A stretch of DNA of 40,333 bases from Luteimonas terricola (GCF_004352845.1 NZ_SJRX01000013.1:1-40333); one strand, 5' to 3'; positions 32,092 to 40,333 are shown, counted from the stretch's first letter. The notes: generated by a model not told the origin, from the sequence alone. Numbers and translations: made by a program.

Positions 32092-32892
32092 ATGCGTTCC
32101 CCCCATGTCCACACCGTGCCCGCCAGCGACCGCCTGGCGCGCGCGGGCCGTTATGCGCTGCGCGTACCGATGCTGCTGTGGCACGCGCTGGTGCACCTGC
32201 CGCTGGTGATGATCGGCATCAGCCTGCCCACCGACCGCATCCGGTTTGGCGGAGAAACCCTGCGCGCGCGCCTGGTCCGTGCCTGGCAGGGCGGCCTGAT
32301 GCGCGTGTTCGGCCTGCGCATGCGTCGCCTCGGCACGCCCTTGCCCGGCGGCACCCTGTTCGTGGCCAACCATGTGAGCTGGATGGACATCTCGGCGCTG
32401 CACAGCCAGCGGATGATGGGCTTCGTCGCCAAGCACGAGATCGAAGGCTGGCCGCTGGTCGGGCGCATGGCGCGCCGCGGCGAGACCATCTTCCACCAGC
32501 GCGGCAGCCAGGAATCGCTGGGCGGCGTGCTCGAGGCCATGATTGCGCGGCTGCGCGCGGGGCGTTCGGTGGGCGTGTTCCCGGAGGGACGCACCCGGGA
32601 TGGCGCCGAGGTCGGACCGTTCCACGCCCGCATTTTCATGGCCGCGGTGGAGGCAGGGGTGCCGGTGCAGCCCGTGGCGCTGCGCTACGGCGCTGGCGGC
32701 GCGGCCCAGCGCGAGGTTGCGTTCTGGCCGCGCGAGAACTTCTTGCAGAATTTCCTGCGCCTGCTCGGCGAGCCTTCGCGCGACGCCGAGGTGGTGTTCC
32801 TTGCACCGGTGATGCCGGGCGAGGCCGAGGGCCGCGCGGCGATCGCCAGGATCGCCCGGGAGCGCATCGCCGCCGCCCTGCAGGGGCCGTGA
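32092..32892 (+). CDS. PlsC-type lysophospholipid acyltransferase
   Basis: The product is 266 residues. It has an N-terminal hydrophobic segment (PMLLWHALVHLPLVMIGISL), the acyltransferase motif I NHVSWMD (His94, Asp99) and motif III FPEGRTR (163-169). VAKHEIEGWPLVG is also typical of 1-acyl-sn-glycerol-3-phosphate acyltransferases. It is likely to act at the cytoplasmic face of the inner membrane in phospholipid synthesis or remodelling; the exact acceptor is not determined by the motifs. A -10-like TATCGT lies just upstream. The stop overlaps the GTG start of the next gene (GTGA). Confidence 0.88.
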   Translation: MRSPHVHTVPASDRLARAGRYALRVPMLLWHALVHLPLVMIGISLPTDRIRFGGETLRARLVRAWQGGLMRVFGLRMRRLGTPLPGGTLFVANHVSWMDISALHSQRMMGFVAKHEIEGWPLVGRMARRGETIFHQRGSQESLGGVLEAMIARLRAGRSVGVFPEGRTRDGAEVGPFHARIFMAAVEAGVPVQPVALRYGAGGAAQREVAFWPRENFLQNFLRLLGEPSRDAEVVFLAPVMPGEAEGRAAIARIARERIAAALQGP

Positions 32893-33881
32893 GCCGGGCG
32901 ATCGCCAGCGACTATCGTCCGCCGCGCTGGCTGCGGAATGCTCATGTGCAATCGGTGCTCGCCGGCAGCCTGCCGCGCCGCCGCAAGGGCATGGCCGCGC
33001 TTGCCGCCGCCGGTGCGCGGACGCAGCAGCTGATCGTCGATGGCGGCAACGGCGTGCGCCTGATCGGCCTGCACACCGCGCTGCCGGGCGTCGAGCCGCG
33101 CGGCATGGCCCTGTTGCTGCACGGCTGGGAGGGCAGCGCCGAATCGGCCTATGTCTGCCTGGCGGCGGCCGGTTTCCTGGCGCGCGGCTACGACGTGTTC
33201 CGGCTCAACTTCCGCGACCACGGCGACAGCCACCACCTCAATCCCGACATCTTCCACTCCGCGCGCATCGACGAGGTGGTGCACGCTGCGCTCGACGTCG
33301 CCGCGCGCATGCCGCGGCCGCGGCTGGTGGTGGCCGGGCATTCGCTGGGCGGCAATTTCGCGCTGCGGCTGGCGCTGCGCGCACCGGCGGCCGGCCTGCC
33401 CCTGGACGCGGTGGCCGCGGTATGTCCGGTGCTCGACCCGGCGCGCACCATGGAAGCGATGGAGCGGGGCATGCCGCTGTACATGTACCACTTCGAGCGC
33501 AGCTGGCGGCGGTCGCTGCTGCGCAAGCGCGAACTGTTCCCCGACCGCGTCGGCTTCGACGACGCGGTGCTGCGCCTGCGCATGCGCGAACTCACCGAGT
33601 GGCTGGTGCTGCGCCACACCGATTTCGGCAGCCTGGACGGTTACTTCGACCGCTATTCGATCGCCGGCGACCGCCTGGCCGGGCTCACGGTCCCGGTTTC
33701 GATCCTGACCAGCGCCGATGATCCGGTGATCCCGGTCGAGGGCTTCCACCAGCTGGTCCTGCCGGCCCGGGCGCGCCTGGAACTGGCCCAGTGGGGCGGC
33801 CACTGCGGCTTCATCGAAGGTCCGGGGCTGGGCGGCTATGCCGAGCGCTGGGTGGCCGCGCAACTGGCCGGTGGGGATTAG
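32889..33881 (+). CDS. YheT-family alpha/beta hydrolase
   Basis: The product is 330 residues. YRPPRWLRNAHVQSVL is the family N-terminal signature. The oxyanion/strand motif LLLHGWEGSAESAY and the triad Ser152 (VVAGHSLGGNF), Asp277 or 278 (TSADDPVIP) and His305 (WGGHCGF) are intact. YheT-like enzymes (related to yeast EEB1/EHT1) are esterases or acyltransferases on medium-chain esters. The GTG at 32889 overlaps the acyltransferase stop and is the only start giving the family N-terminus. Coupled translation with PlsC points to lipid metabolism. Confidence 0.88.
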   Translation: MSRAIASDYRPPRWLRNAHVQSVLAGSLPRRRKGMAALAAAGARTQQLIVDGGNGVRLIGLHTALPGVEPRGMALLLHGWEGSAESAYVCLAAAGFLARGYDVFRLNFRDHGDSHHLNPDIFHSARIDEVVHAALDVAARMPRPRLVVAGHSLGGNFALRLALRAPAAGLPLDAVAAVCPVLDPARTMEAMERGMPLYMYHFERSWRRSLLRKRELFPDRVGFDDAVLRLRMRELTEWLVLRHTDFGSLDGYFDRYSIAGDRLAGLTVPVSILTSADDPVIPVEGFHQLVLPARARLELAQWGGHCGFIEGPGLGGYAERWVAAQLAGGD

Positions 33882-33889
33882 GCGGGCGC

Positions 33890-33895
33890 TACAAT
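33890..33895 (+). promoter_or_regulatory. -10 like box upstream of the TPR/sulfotransferase-like gene
   Basis: TACAAT lies 41 bases before the ATG at 33937, just after the stop of the hydrolase gene. The -35 region is not recognisable. Confidence 0.4.
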
Positions 33896-33936
33896 CGAGG
33901 TTTTCGGCGCGCTGCGCCCGCAGGAACCTTCCCACC

Positions 33937-36006
33937 ATGCAAGAACAGATCCTCGACGCGCTGCGCCGCGGCGACACCGTCGCCGCCCTGGAAGCAGCCC
34001 GCAGCCTCGCCGCCGGGACGCCGGACGACGCCCAGGCGCAGCGCCTGCTTGCGCTCGCGCTGCGCAGCAGCAGCGACCCGGAGGGCGCCCGCGAGGCCAT
34101 CGAGCGCGCGATCTCGCTGTCCCCCGATGACGCCACGCTGCACCTTGAACACGCCGGCCTGCTGCTGGGCGTGCGCGACCTGGAGGGGGCCGGACAGGCT
34201 CTGGAGGCCACGGTCGGCCTCGACCCCAACCAGTTCGCGGCGTACCTCATGCAGGCCCAGCTGGCGATGGGGCGCAACGACCTCGACGAGGCCGCCCGCC
34301 TGGCGCGCCTGGCCGGGCGCGTATCGCCCGACCATCCGACGCTGCAGGCGCTCGAAGGCACCCTGGAACTGCGCCGCGGGAACGTCGACGATGCGATGAA
34401 GCTGCTGGCGGCGGCCTCGGAGAAGGCGCCGGAGGATCCGGTGGTGCTGCACGCCCTGGGCTTCGCCTACCTGGCCAAGGGCCACACGGCCTTCGCCGAG
34501 CAGGCCTTCCGCAACCTGCTCAAGCTGGCGCCACGGGCGGGCATGGTGCGGCTGCTGGTCGCGCAGTTGCAGCTGCGCCAGGGCCGCCCTGCCGACGCCG
34601 TCGAAGAACTTGCCCCCCTGCTGGCCGATCCCGCCACGGCCACGCCGCAGCTGCGCCGCTACGCCGGCGAACTCGAGGTGGCCGCGGGCCGTCCCGAGCG
34701 CGCATTGCCGCTGCTGCGCGAGGCCTTGGCGGCGCTGCCCGGCGAACCGCGGACGATGGCGGCCATCGGCGAGGCCTGGCGACGCCTGGGCGACTTCGAG
34801 GATGCGCAGCGAACGCTGGACGCGGCGCTGGCGACTTCGCCGGACAACGATGGCCTGTGGCGCGCGCGCCTGGCCTTCGAGCCGGCAGGGCGGGGCGCCG
34901 CGGACCTGATCGGACGGTGGCGCACGCGCAGGCCGGAGTCGCTGGATGCAATGGAGGCGGAGATGGTGCTGCACGCCACCGAGGGCCGGCCGGCCGAGGC
35001 GGAGGCCGCGGCGCGGGCGTTGCTCGAGCGCTCGCCCGGCCACGTGCGCGCGGAGATGCGGGTCATCGACGCCCTTCTCGTGCGCGACCCGGCGGAGGCG
35101 GCGCAGCGCCTGGAAGCGCTGATGGCCCGCGCCTCGCGGCCGGCCGAGCGCAAGGTGCTCTTCGCCTGGCTGGGCCTGGCCCGGCACCGTTGCGGCGAGT
35201 TCGCGGCGGCGCTGGAAAGCTGGAACCGGCGCAACGTCGAGGACGCTCCCGGCCGTCTGCCGCTGCCCGCGCACACCGCTGCCCCGGCCCGCTGGCCGGA
35301 GGCTGCGGTCGCGGAGGCCGGCGCGCCACCGGCCGCGTTTCTGTTCGGGCTGCCGGGCACCCTGGTGGAGCGCTCCGCGCAACTGCTTGCCGACGTGCTG
35401 CCGACCTTTCGCAACGACCGTTTCGGGCCTGAGCCGCCTGCCGACGGCTTCCAGGACGTGGACGCCTGGCCGCGCATCGCCAGCGGGGAATTCCCCGCAG
35501 CCGAAGTGGCTGCGTCCTGGCGCGCGCAGTTGCCGGGCCGCGGCATCGATGGCGCCATCGTCGACTGGCTTCCGTGGTGGGACGGTGGCTACGCCGCCGC
35601 CATGCGGGCGGCCTTGCCAGAGGCCCTGCTGCTGATGCTGCTGCGTGATCCGCGCGACATGCTGGTCGACTGGCTGGCCTTCGGCGCGCACACGCCCTTC
35701 GCGGTGGAATCGCCGCAGGTGGCGGCCGAATGGCTCGCCGCCTCGCTCGAGCAGCTGGCCACGCTGCACGAGCAGGACCTCGTACCGCACCGCCTGATCC
35801 GCATCGATGACAGCGCCGAGGATCCGCAGGCGATGTCGGCACAGCTTGGCGACGCCCTGGGCATCAGCCTGCCGGAGCCGCCGCCGGGAGTGTTCGGCCC
35901 CCCGCGCTTTGCCGCAGGCACATGGCGCAGCTATGCCGACCTGCTCGCCGGACCGTTCGCAGCCCTGGCACCGCTGGCGCGCCGCTTCGGCTATCCAGAC
36001 GCCTGA
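33937..36006 (+). CDS. TPR protein with degenerate sulfotransferase-like C-terminal domain
   Basis: The product is 689 residues. Residues 1-450 are about ten TPR units (for example ATLHLEHAGLLLGVRDLEGA, VLHALGFAYLAKGHTAFAEQAF, MAAIGEAWRRLGDFEDAQRTL). From about 465 the chain follows the pattern of TPR-sulfotransferases, with ALLLMLLRDPRDMLVDWL near 565-582 equivalent to the PAPS 3'-phosphate-binding RDPRD motif. The 5' phosphosulfate loop, normally GxPRSGTTL, is reduced to FGLPGTLVERSAQLL (about 468), losing the Arg-Ser-Gly-Thr core. Catalysis is therefore doubtful; it may be a binding or scaffolding protein. No signal peptide. The PEBP-like gene follows after 17 bases. Confidence 0.82.
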   Translation: MQEQILDALRRGDTVAALEAARSLAAGTPDDAQAQRLLALALRSSSDPEGAREAIERAISLSPDDATLHLEHAGLLLGVRDLEGAGQALEATVGLDPNQFAAYLMQAQLAMGRNDLDEAARLARLAGRVSPDHPTLQALEGTLELRRGNVDDAMKLLAAASEKAPEDPVVLHALGFAYLAKGHTAFAEQAFRNLLKLAPRAGMVRLLVAQLQLRQGRPADAVEELAPLLADPATATPQLRRYAGELEVAAGRPERALPLLREALAALPGEPRTMAAIGEAWRRLGDFEDAQRTLDAALATSPDNDGLWRARLAFEPAGRGAADLIGRWRTRRPESLDAMEAEMVLHATEGRPAEAEAAARALLERSPGHVRAEMRVIDALLVRDPAEAAQRLEALMARASRPAERKVLFAWLGLARHRCGEFAAALESWNRRNVEDAPGRLPLPAHTAAPARWPEAAVAEAGAPPAAFLFGLPGTLVERSAQLLADVLPTFRNDRFGPEPPADGFQDVDAWPRIASGEFPAAEVAASWRAQLPGRGIDGAIVDWLPWWDGGYAAAMRAALPEALLLMLLRDPRDMLVDWLAFGAHTPFAVESPQVAAEWLAASLEQLATLHEQDLVPHRLIRIDDSAEDPQAMSAQLGDALGISLPEPPPGVFGPPRFAAGTWRSYADLLAGPFAALAPLARRFGYPDA

Positions 36007-36023
36007 CCTCGAGGAGCACGACC

Positions 36024-36638
36024 ATGTATGTCAAGAGCGAGAGCTTCGCCCACGGCCAGCCGATTCCCGCCGGCTTCGCCTTCGGCGCGCCCGAGGGCCT
36101 GGGCGGCAATCGCAATCCGCAGCTGTCCTGGGGCGATGCGCCCGAGGGCACGCGTTCGTTCGCGCTGCTGTGCATCGACACCGACGCCCCCACCGACCCG
36201 GCACTGGCCGCCGACGACACGACCGACATCCCGGTCGACCATCCGCGCGGTGACTTCGCGCACTGGGCGATGGTGGATATTCCGCCGCAGATCACCGACA
36301 TCGCGGCCGGCAGCTGCAGCGACGGCGTGACCACGGGTGGCAAGCGCACGCCGGCCGGTCCCGCCGGCACGCGCCAGGGCCTGAACGACTACACCGGCTG
36401 GTTTGCCGGTGACGCCGACATGGCCGGCGACTGGTTCGGCTACGACGGTCCGTATCCGCCGCCGCACGACCTGCGCCTGCACCGCTATTTTTTCCGCGTG
36501 TTCGCGCTGGACGTCGAGCGGCTGGAGCTGCCGGAGCGCTTCACCGCTGGCGACGTGCTGCGCGCGATGCAGGGCCACGTGCTGGCCGAAGCCGCCACCT
36601 GGGGCAGCTACAGCCTTCACCCGCGCAACGCGGGCTGA
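36024..36638 (+). CDS. YbhB/YbcL-type PEBP family protein
   Basis: The product is 204 residues. The Raf kinase inhibitor-like/PEBP signatures are present: NRNPQLSWGDAPEGTRSFALLCIDTDAP, GDFAHWAMVDIP, the central YDGPYPPPHDLRLHRYFFRVFALD and a terminal AEAATWGSY. It is slightly longer than E. coli YbhB (158), with an insertion around residues 55-70. The biochemical role of bacterial members is unknown; small-molecule or phospholipid head-group binding is assumed. CGAGGAGCACGACC precedes the ATG, a strong ribosome site. Confidence 0.88.
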   Translation: MYVKSESFAHGQPIPAGFAFGAPEGLGGNRNPQLSWGDAPEGTRSFALLCIDTDAPTDPALAADDTTDIPVDHPRGDFAHWAMVDIPPQITDIAAGSCSDGVTTGGKRTPAGPAGTRQGLNDYTGWFAGDADMAGDWFGYDGPYPPPHDLRLHRYFFRVFALDVERLELPERFTAGDVLRAMQGHVLAEAATWGSYSLHPRNAG

Positions 36639-36723
36639 AGCGCAGGCCGCAGGCGGGGCCGGCCTGCGCAAGCGACGGGCCGCCGGCGCGACGGGTGCGC
36701 GGCGGCCTGTCGTCGCGGCCCGG

Positions 36724-37548
36724 TTACTCCGCGGCGACCGTCTCGCTTTCAACCACCATGTCGAGCACATGCACGACCGCCGAGGCGTCGGCCGGGACGT
36801 CCTGGCGGCGATAGCGCTCGAGCCGCAGCACGTTGCGCACGCCGGGACGGTGCTCGAAGCCCTCGATGCCCTCGTACAGCGGACCCCATTCGCCGGTGTC
36901 CTGCTTGATGCCACCGTCGTCGTAGTGGATTTCGCGCACCTGCAGGCAGCGGTAGTCGGGCATCAGCGGATGGTCGCAGTCGACGCGTTCGGCAGCGACC
37001 TCCAGGAACACGCGCTCGGGCTCGGCACCGTAGCGGGTGCGCGCGGTCGGGGCGCCGACGAAGGCCAGGTGGTCGCCGAGGCCATTGCTGAGCTCCAGCC
37101 GCGGCGGATCGCCGGCTTCCAGCGTGAGTGCATGGCTGCCCGACAGGCGGGTGTGGGCTTCGCGCTCCATGGCCATCAGCGGCTCGGCGCAGGCCATCTC
37201 CGTGCTCACCATCGGCGCGAGGGTGAGGGCGTCGGCCTCGAGGGTGAAACCGGCGCCCATGCGGTTGCAGGCGTTGGAGACCGACACCCGGCCATCGGCG
37301 AAGTCGAGCTGCAGCGGCGCATCGGGGTTGCCGGACAGGGCGTCGATGCGGCTGCCGTCGGCGGCCGTCGCCGCGTCGAGCTGCCAGTGGTAGGCGCCAA
37401 GCGTGGCCGCGACGTCGGGGGCGGGCGTGGTGCCGGGCGCTGCCGGGGCCGCGGCCGGTGCGGGCGTGGCGGCGGGTGCGGCGTCGTAGGTACCTGGCGA
37501 ACAGGCGGCAAGCGCCAGCGGCAGGGCGAGCGCGAACAGTGTCTTCAT
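36724..37548 (-). CDS. META and DUF4377 domain lipoprotein
   Basis: The product is 274 residues. The lipobox LAAC (MKTLFALALPLALAAC) is followed by an Ala/Pro linker, then a META (DUF306/HslJ-like) domain: YHWQLDAATAADGSRIDAL, VSVSNACNRMGAGFTLEADAL and STEMACAEPLMAMEREAHTRLSG. A DUF4377 domain follows (VFLEVAAERVDCDHPLMPDYRCLQVREI, LYEGIEGFEHRPGVRNVLRLERYR). META-domain lipoproteins are linked to heat shock and novobiocin resistance in E. coli; their molecular function is unknown. The gene is convergent with the PEBP gene and 64 bases downstream of uppP. Confidence 0.87.
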   Translation of the reverse strand: MKTLFALALPLALAACSPGTYDAAPAATPAPAAAPAAPGTTPAPDVAATLGAYHWQLDAATAADGSRIDALSGNPDAPLQLDFADGRVSVSNACNRMGAGFTLEADALTLAPMVSTEMACAEPLMAMEREAHTRLSGSHALTLEAGDPPRLELSNGLGDHLAFVGAPTARTRYGAEPERVFLEVAAERVDCDHPLMPDYRCLQVREIHYDDGGIKQDTGEWGPLYEGIEGFEHRPGVRNVLRLERYRRQDVPADASAVVHVLDMVVESETVAAE

Positions 37549-37612
37549 GGTGACCTCCGGGGGCAGGAAGCTGGGTTGACGCGCGAGGTGCAGGGCCGGG
37601 GTTGCGTGGACC

Positions 37613-38407
37613 TCAATCCCCCATCGGCAGCCAGAGCAGCAGCGCCGCGCCCAGGAGGATGCGATACACCGCGAAGCCGGTGAACCGGTGGTGTTCGATA
37701 TAGCCCAGCAGCCATTTGACCACCATGAACCCGGTGATCGTGGCTGCGGCGAAGGCGATGCCCACGTCGACCCAGGCTTCGCCGCCCAGCGCGCCGTCCA
37801 TCGCGAGTTCGAGGAAGGCGTAGGCGCTGGCCGCGAACATGGTCGGGATGCCGACCAGGAACACGAACTCGGCTGCGTCCCGGCGCCGGCTCAGGCCGGC
37901 GAGCATGGCGATGAAGATCGCCGCGGCCGAGCGCGAGGTGCCCGGGAACACGCCGGCCACCACCTGTGCCAGGCCGACGAGGATCGCGATCGTCCAGGTG
38001 ACGTCGGTGCCGTCGGGGCGGCGTTCGGCCAGGCGCTCGGCGACGATCATCCACACGCCGCCGATGACCAGCGCCCAGGCGATGGGCGTGACCGTCTCCG
38101 GAAGCTCCCAGCCCAGCAGCCGTACCGGCAGGCCGACCGCGGCGGTAATCAGGAAGGCGACCGCGAGCTTCATCGCGTAGTCGCGGTTGCGGGCATCGCC
38201 CATGCCGGTGGCCAGGGAGGTGATGCGTTCGCGGAACACCAGGGTGACGGCGAGGATGGCGCCGGCCTGGATGATGATGTTGAAGAAGTCCGAGCGCGCG
38301 CCCAGCCAGTGCTGGGCGATCAGCAGGTGGCCGGTGCTGGAGATCGGCAGGAATTCGGTCAGGCCTTCGAGGATGCCCAGGAGCAGGGCGGCCAGCGGGT
38401 CGGTCAT
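37613..38407 (-). CDS. uppP: Undecaprenyl-diphosphatase
   Basis: The 264-residue integral membrane enzyme recycles undecaprenyl pyrophosphate to undecaprenyl phosphate for peptidoglycan and O-antigen synthesis. The two family motifs are complete: EGLTEFLPISSTGHLL (about 14-29) and GVFPGTSRSAAA with the essential Arg. About seven to eight transmembrane segments are visible and the length matches BacA/UppP (about 270). ATG 38407 (MTDPLAALLLG) is chosen; the longer frame upstream is Pro/Arg-rich and overlaps the NtrC-like sites of glnA. The gene is divergent from glnA. Confidence 0.95.
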   Translation of the reverse strand: MTDPLAALLLGILEGLTEFLPISSTGHLLIAQHWLGARSDFFNIIIQAGAILAVTLVFRERITSLATGMGDARNRDYAMKLAVAFLITAAVGLPVRLLGWELPETVTPIAWALVIGGVWMIVAERLAERRPDGTDVTWTIAILVGLAQVVAGVFPGTSRSAAAIFIAMLAGLSRRRDAAEFVFLVGIPTMFAASAYAFLELAMDGALGGEAWVDVGIAFAAATITGFMVVKWLLGYIEHHRFTGFAVYRILLGAALLLWLPMGD

Positions 38408-38504
38408 CGGTTGGGGTCCAGGCGGTGGTGGGGCGATCGGGCGGCGTCGAGCCGCGCCCGGTGGGCGGGCGACGGCAGCGCGGCAGCATAGCCGATGCCG
38501 GAAG

Positions 38505-38521
38505 CGCACCACTTCGGTGCT
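38505..38521. promoter_or_regulatory. NtrC-like binding site 1 upstream of glnA
   Basis: CGCACC-ACTTC-GGTGCT is a near-perfect inverted repeat matching the NtrC/GlnG consensus (TGCACC-N5-GGTGCA). Its centre (38513) is 31 bases, about three helical turns, from site 2. Confidence 0.75.
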
Positions 38522-38535
38522 GACTGCATTCACAT

Positions 38536-38552
38536 TGCACTCTACTGGTGCA
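38536..38552. promoter_or_regulatory. NtrC-like binding site 2 upstream of glnA
   Basis: TGCACTCTACTGGTGCA matches the NtrC consensus, with perfect TGCAC/GTGCA arms. It is centred about 85 bases upstream of the expected start point of the sigma54 promoter. The paired layout resembles the enhancer of E. coli glnAp2. Confidence 0.78.
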
Positions 38553-38603
38553 TTGTTCCGCCCGGATCAGAGGCGTATGCCATGAAATCAATGGCTTGCC
38601 GCG

Positions 38604-38618
38604 TGGCACGGTGCTTGC
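38604..38618 (+). promoter_or_regulatory. Sigma54 (RpoN) promoter of glnA
   Basis: TGGCACGGTGCTTGC fits the -24/-12 consensus TGGCACG-N4-TTGC exactly, with the GG and GC elements at the required spacing. Transcription should start near 38630, giving a leader of about 50 bases before ATG 38680. Confidence 0.88.
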
Positions 38619-38679
38619 GTTACTGCATCGCGACACCCGGGCGCGCCCGGGACCCATCCTTGAGCATCCGGAGCCCTCC

Positions 38680-40089
38680 ATGTCCCTCGACACCGTCGAA
38701 AAACTGATCAGCGACCACAGGGTCGAATTCATCGACCTGCGTTTCTCCGACATGCGCGGCGTCCAGCACCACGTGACCTACCCGGCCTCGATCATCGAGC
38801 CGGCGCTGTTCGAGGACGGCAAGATGTTCGACGGCTCCTCGATCGGCGGCTGGCGCGGCATCCACCAGTCGGACATGGTCCTGCTGCCCGACCCGGGCAC
38901 CGCCTTCCTCGACCCGTTCACCGCCGATCCGACCCTGGTGCTCACCTGCGACGTGCTCGACCCGACCACGATGCAGGCCTACAACCGCGACCCGCGCGGC
39001 ATCGCCCGCCGCGCCGAGGCCTACCTCAAGTCCAGCGGCATCGCCGAGCAGGCCTTCTTCGGCCCCGAGCCCGAGTTCTTCATCTTCGATTCGGTGCGCT
39101 ACGCCAACGACATGGGCCACACCTTCTTCCACGTCGACTCGGAAGAGGCCGCGTGGAACTCCGGCCGCGAGTACGAAGGCGGCAACACCGGCTACCGGCC
39201 CGGCGTGAAGGGTGGCTACTTCCCCGTGGCGCCGCTGGACTCGCTGCACGACATCCGCGCAGAGATGTGCAAGACGCTCGAGCAGGTCGGCATCGAGATC
39301 GAGGTCCACCACCACGAGGTCGCCAACGCCGGCCAGTGCGAGATCGGCACCAAGTTCAGCTCGCTGGTGCAGAAGGCCGACGAACTGCTGACCACCAAGT
39401 ACGTGGTCAAGAACGTCGCGCACCGCAACGGCAAGACCGCCACCTTCATGCCGAAACCACTCGTCGGCGACAACGGCAGCGGCATGCACGTGCACCAGTC
39501 ACTGGCCAAGGGCGGCGTGAACCTGTTCTCCGGCGACGGCTACGGCGGCCTGAGCCAGACCGCGCTGTGGTACATCGGCGGCGTCTTCAAGCATGCGCGC
39601 GCGATCAACGCCTTCACCAACGCCAGCACCAACAGCTACAAGCGCCTGGTGCCTGGCTTCGAGGCGCCGGTGATGCTGGCGTATTCGGCGTCCAACCGCT
39701 CCGCGTCCTGCCGCATCCCCTACGTGTCCAATCCCAAGGCGCGCCGCGTCGAGTTCCGCTTCCCCGATGCGATGAACGCCGGCTACCTGACCTTCACCGC
39801 GCTGATGATGGCGGGCCTGGACGGCATCAGGAACCAGATCGACCCGGGCGGCCCCAGCGACAAGGATCTCTACGACCTGCCGCCGGAAGAGGCCAAGGGC
39901 ATCCCGACCGTCTGCCACTCGCTGGACCAGGCGCTGGAAGCGCTCGACGCCGACCGCGAGTTCCTCAAGGCCGGCGGCGTGATGAGCGACGATTTCATCG
40001 ACGCCTACATCACGCTGAAGATGAAAGAGGTCACCGCGTTCCGTTCGGCGACGCATCCGCTGGAATACCAGATGTACTACGCGCTCTGA
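38680..40089 (+). CDS. glnA: Glutamine synthetase, class I beta type
   Basis: The 469-residue product has the same length as E. coli GlnA and forms glutamine from glutamate, ammonia and ATP as a dodecamer. Seen: [10 protein letters not shown] (49-58), metal ligands in FGPEPEFF (127-134), [12 protein letters not shown] (263-274) and the adenylylation site Tyr398 in [11 protein letters not shown], so the enzyme should be controlled by GlnE. ATG 38680 follows GGAGCCCTCC. Transcription is predicted to be nitrogen-regulated through the sigma54 promoter and NtrC-like sites upstream. The composite repeat begins 17 bases after the stop. Confidence 0.97.
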   Translation: MSLDTVEKLISDHRVEFIDLRFSDMRGVQHHVTYPASIIEPALFEDGKMFDGSSIGGWRGIHQSDMVLLPDPGTAFLDPFTADPTLVLTCDVLDPTTMQAYNRDPRGIARRAEAYLKSSGIAEQAFFGPEPEFFIFDSVRYANDMGHTFFHVDSEEAAWNSGREYEGGNTGYRPGVKGGYFPVAPLDSLHDIRAEMCKTLEQVGIEIEVHHHEVANAGQCEIGTKFSSLVQKADELLTTKYVVKNVAHRNGKTATFMPKPLVGDNGSGMHVHQSLAKGGVNLFSGDGYGGLSQTALWYIGGVFKHARAINAFTNASTNSYKRLVPGFEAPVMLAYSASNRSASCRIPYVSNPKARRVEFRFPDAMNAGYLTFTALMMAGLDGIRNQIDPGGPSDKDLYDLPPEEAKGIPTVCHSLDQALEALDADREFLKAGGVMSDDFIDAYITLKMKEVTAFRSATHPLEYQMYYAL

Positions 40090-40105
40090 CGCGGGGCGGG
40101 GGGAG

Positions 40106-40333
40106 GCGGGGTCCAAGGCCCTTGAGGACTCATGTCCCCCGGCGATGGCCTTGCGGCCATCGCCTCCTCCTTGACTTCGCCCTCAAGGGCCTTGGACCCC
40201 GCTGTGATGGAGTGCGGTGGCCCCAGGGAGAGCGGCCGGGGATTTCGCGAACGGTCCCGGCTTCTGCAGCCCGAAGCCGAGCCCCGTCGTGGCCGGGAGG
40301 CCTTCGCGGGGAAGTAAAGGAGGAGGCATCCGC
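40106..40333 (+). repeat. Composite double-palindrome repeat, copy 3 (right end cut by window)
   Basis: Type-b palindrome: 22-base outer arms 40106-40127 and 40181-40202 pair perfectly, CTCATGTCCCCC at 40129-40140, perfect inner hairpin 40141-40150/40155-40164, TCCTCCTTGACTTC at 40165-40178. Linker about 40203-40281, with a 6-bp hairpin GGCTTC/GAAGCC. Type-a palindrome: left arm 40282-40309, AAGTAAAGGAGGA at 40312-40324, then the first 9 bases of the inner hairpin before the window ends. Positions 40279-40333 are identical to 1941-1995. Same orientation as copy 2. Confidence 0.9.

Noticed and set aside
38548..38679. 44-codon N-terminal extension of glnA
   Set aside because: It would run through the sigma54 promoter; GlnA length and ribosome site fit ATG 38680.

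Overview
The window is a GC-rich (roughly 70%) chromosomal segment of a gammaproteobacterium. Gene content and style point to the Xanthomonadaceae/Lysobacteraceae (Lysobacter, Luteimonas and relatives): many alanine-, arginine- and proline-rich lipoproteins, a fused indolepyruvate ferredoxin oxidoreductase, a DUF885 lipoprotein, class I beta glutamine synthetase with sigma54/NtrC control, and TACAAT-type -10 boxes. The genus is an inference; no rRNA or marker phylogeny is available here. I see no tRNA, rRNA, CRISPR array, insertion sequence or prophage.

Layout. Positions 1-272 hold a composite inverted repeat. Then come dbpA (-), a second copy of the repeat, a DUF885 lipoprotein (-), folE (+), a proline-rich lipoprotein (-), and a minus-strand set comprising an MgtC-like membrane protein, an I78 protease inhibitor lipoprotein, a barnase-type RNase and its barstar. 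From 7 to 13.6 kb is a plus-strand run: an MltB-type lytic transglycosylase, an M28 peptidase lipoprotein, a relic of a VOC-family gene, a DUF938 methyltransferase, a secreted cupin protein, a DUF5694-like protein and a small Cys-tailed protein. At 13.6-15.1 kb is a HipA-family kinase of the YjjJ type with an AT-rich upstream region. The 1261-residue fused indolepyruvate ferredoxin oxidoreductase occupies 15.2-18.9 kb.

The most unusual coding region is 19.2-25.9 kb: two paralogous minus-strand pairs, each a lipase-like protein with a long Gly/Asp-rich C-terminal tail followed by an ankyrin-repeat lipoprotein. Each pair is convergent with an unrelated exported protein on the plus strand. The arrangement looks like duplicated toxin-immunity (effector-immunity) modules with no recognisable secretion domain. 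Next come a Ycf46-like AAA+ ATPase (-), divergent from a compact plus-strand run parA - sixA-like - yceI-like - phospholipase D. Further plus-strand genes are a 62-residue protein, a hotdog thioesterase, a PlsC-type acyltransferase overlapping a YheT-type hydrolase, a TPR protein with a degenerate sulfotransferase domain, and a PEBP-family protein. A META/DUF4377 lipoprotein (-) and uppP (-) follow. Last is glnA (+), preceded by two NtrC-like sites and a near-perfect sigma54 promoter.

The main non-coding finding is a composite repeat present three times (once complete, twice cut by the window ends). It is two nested palindromes facing away from each other across a 60-80 base linker. The stems differ between copies with compensating changes, while the unpaired strands between inner and outer stems stay nearly fixed. 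Both window ends fall inside the same half of this element, so the window is probably a contig broken at a multicopy repeat.
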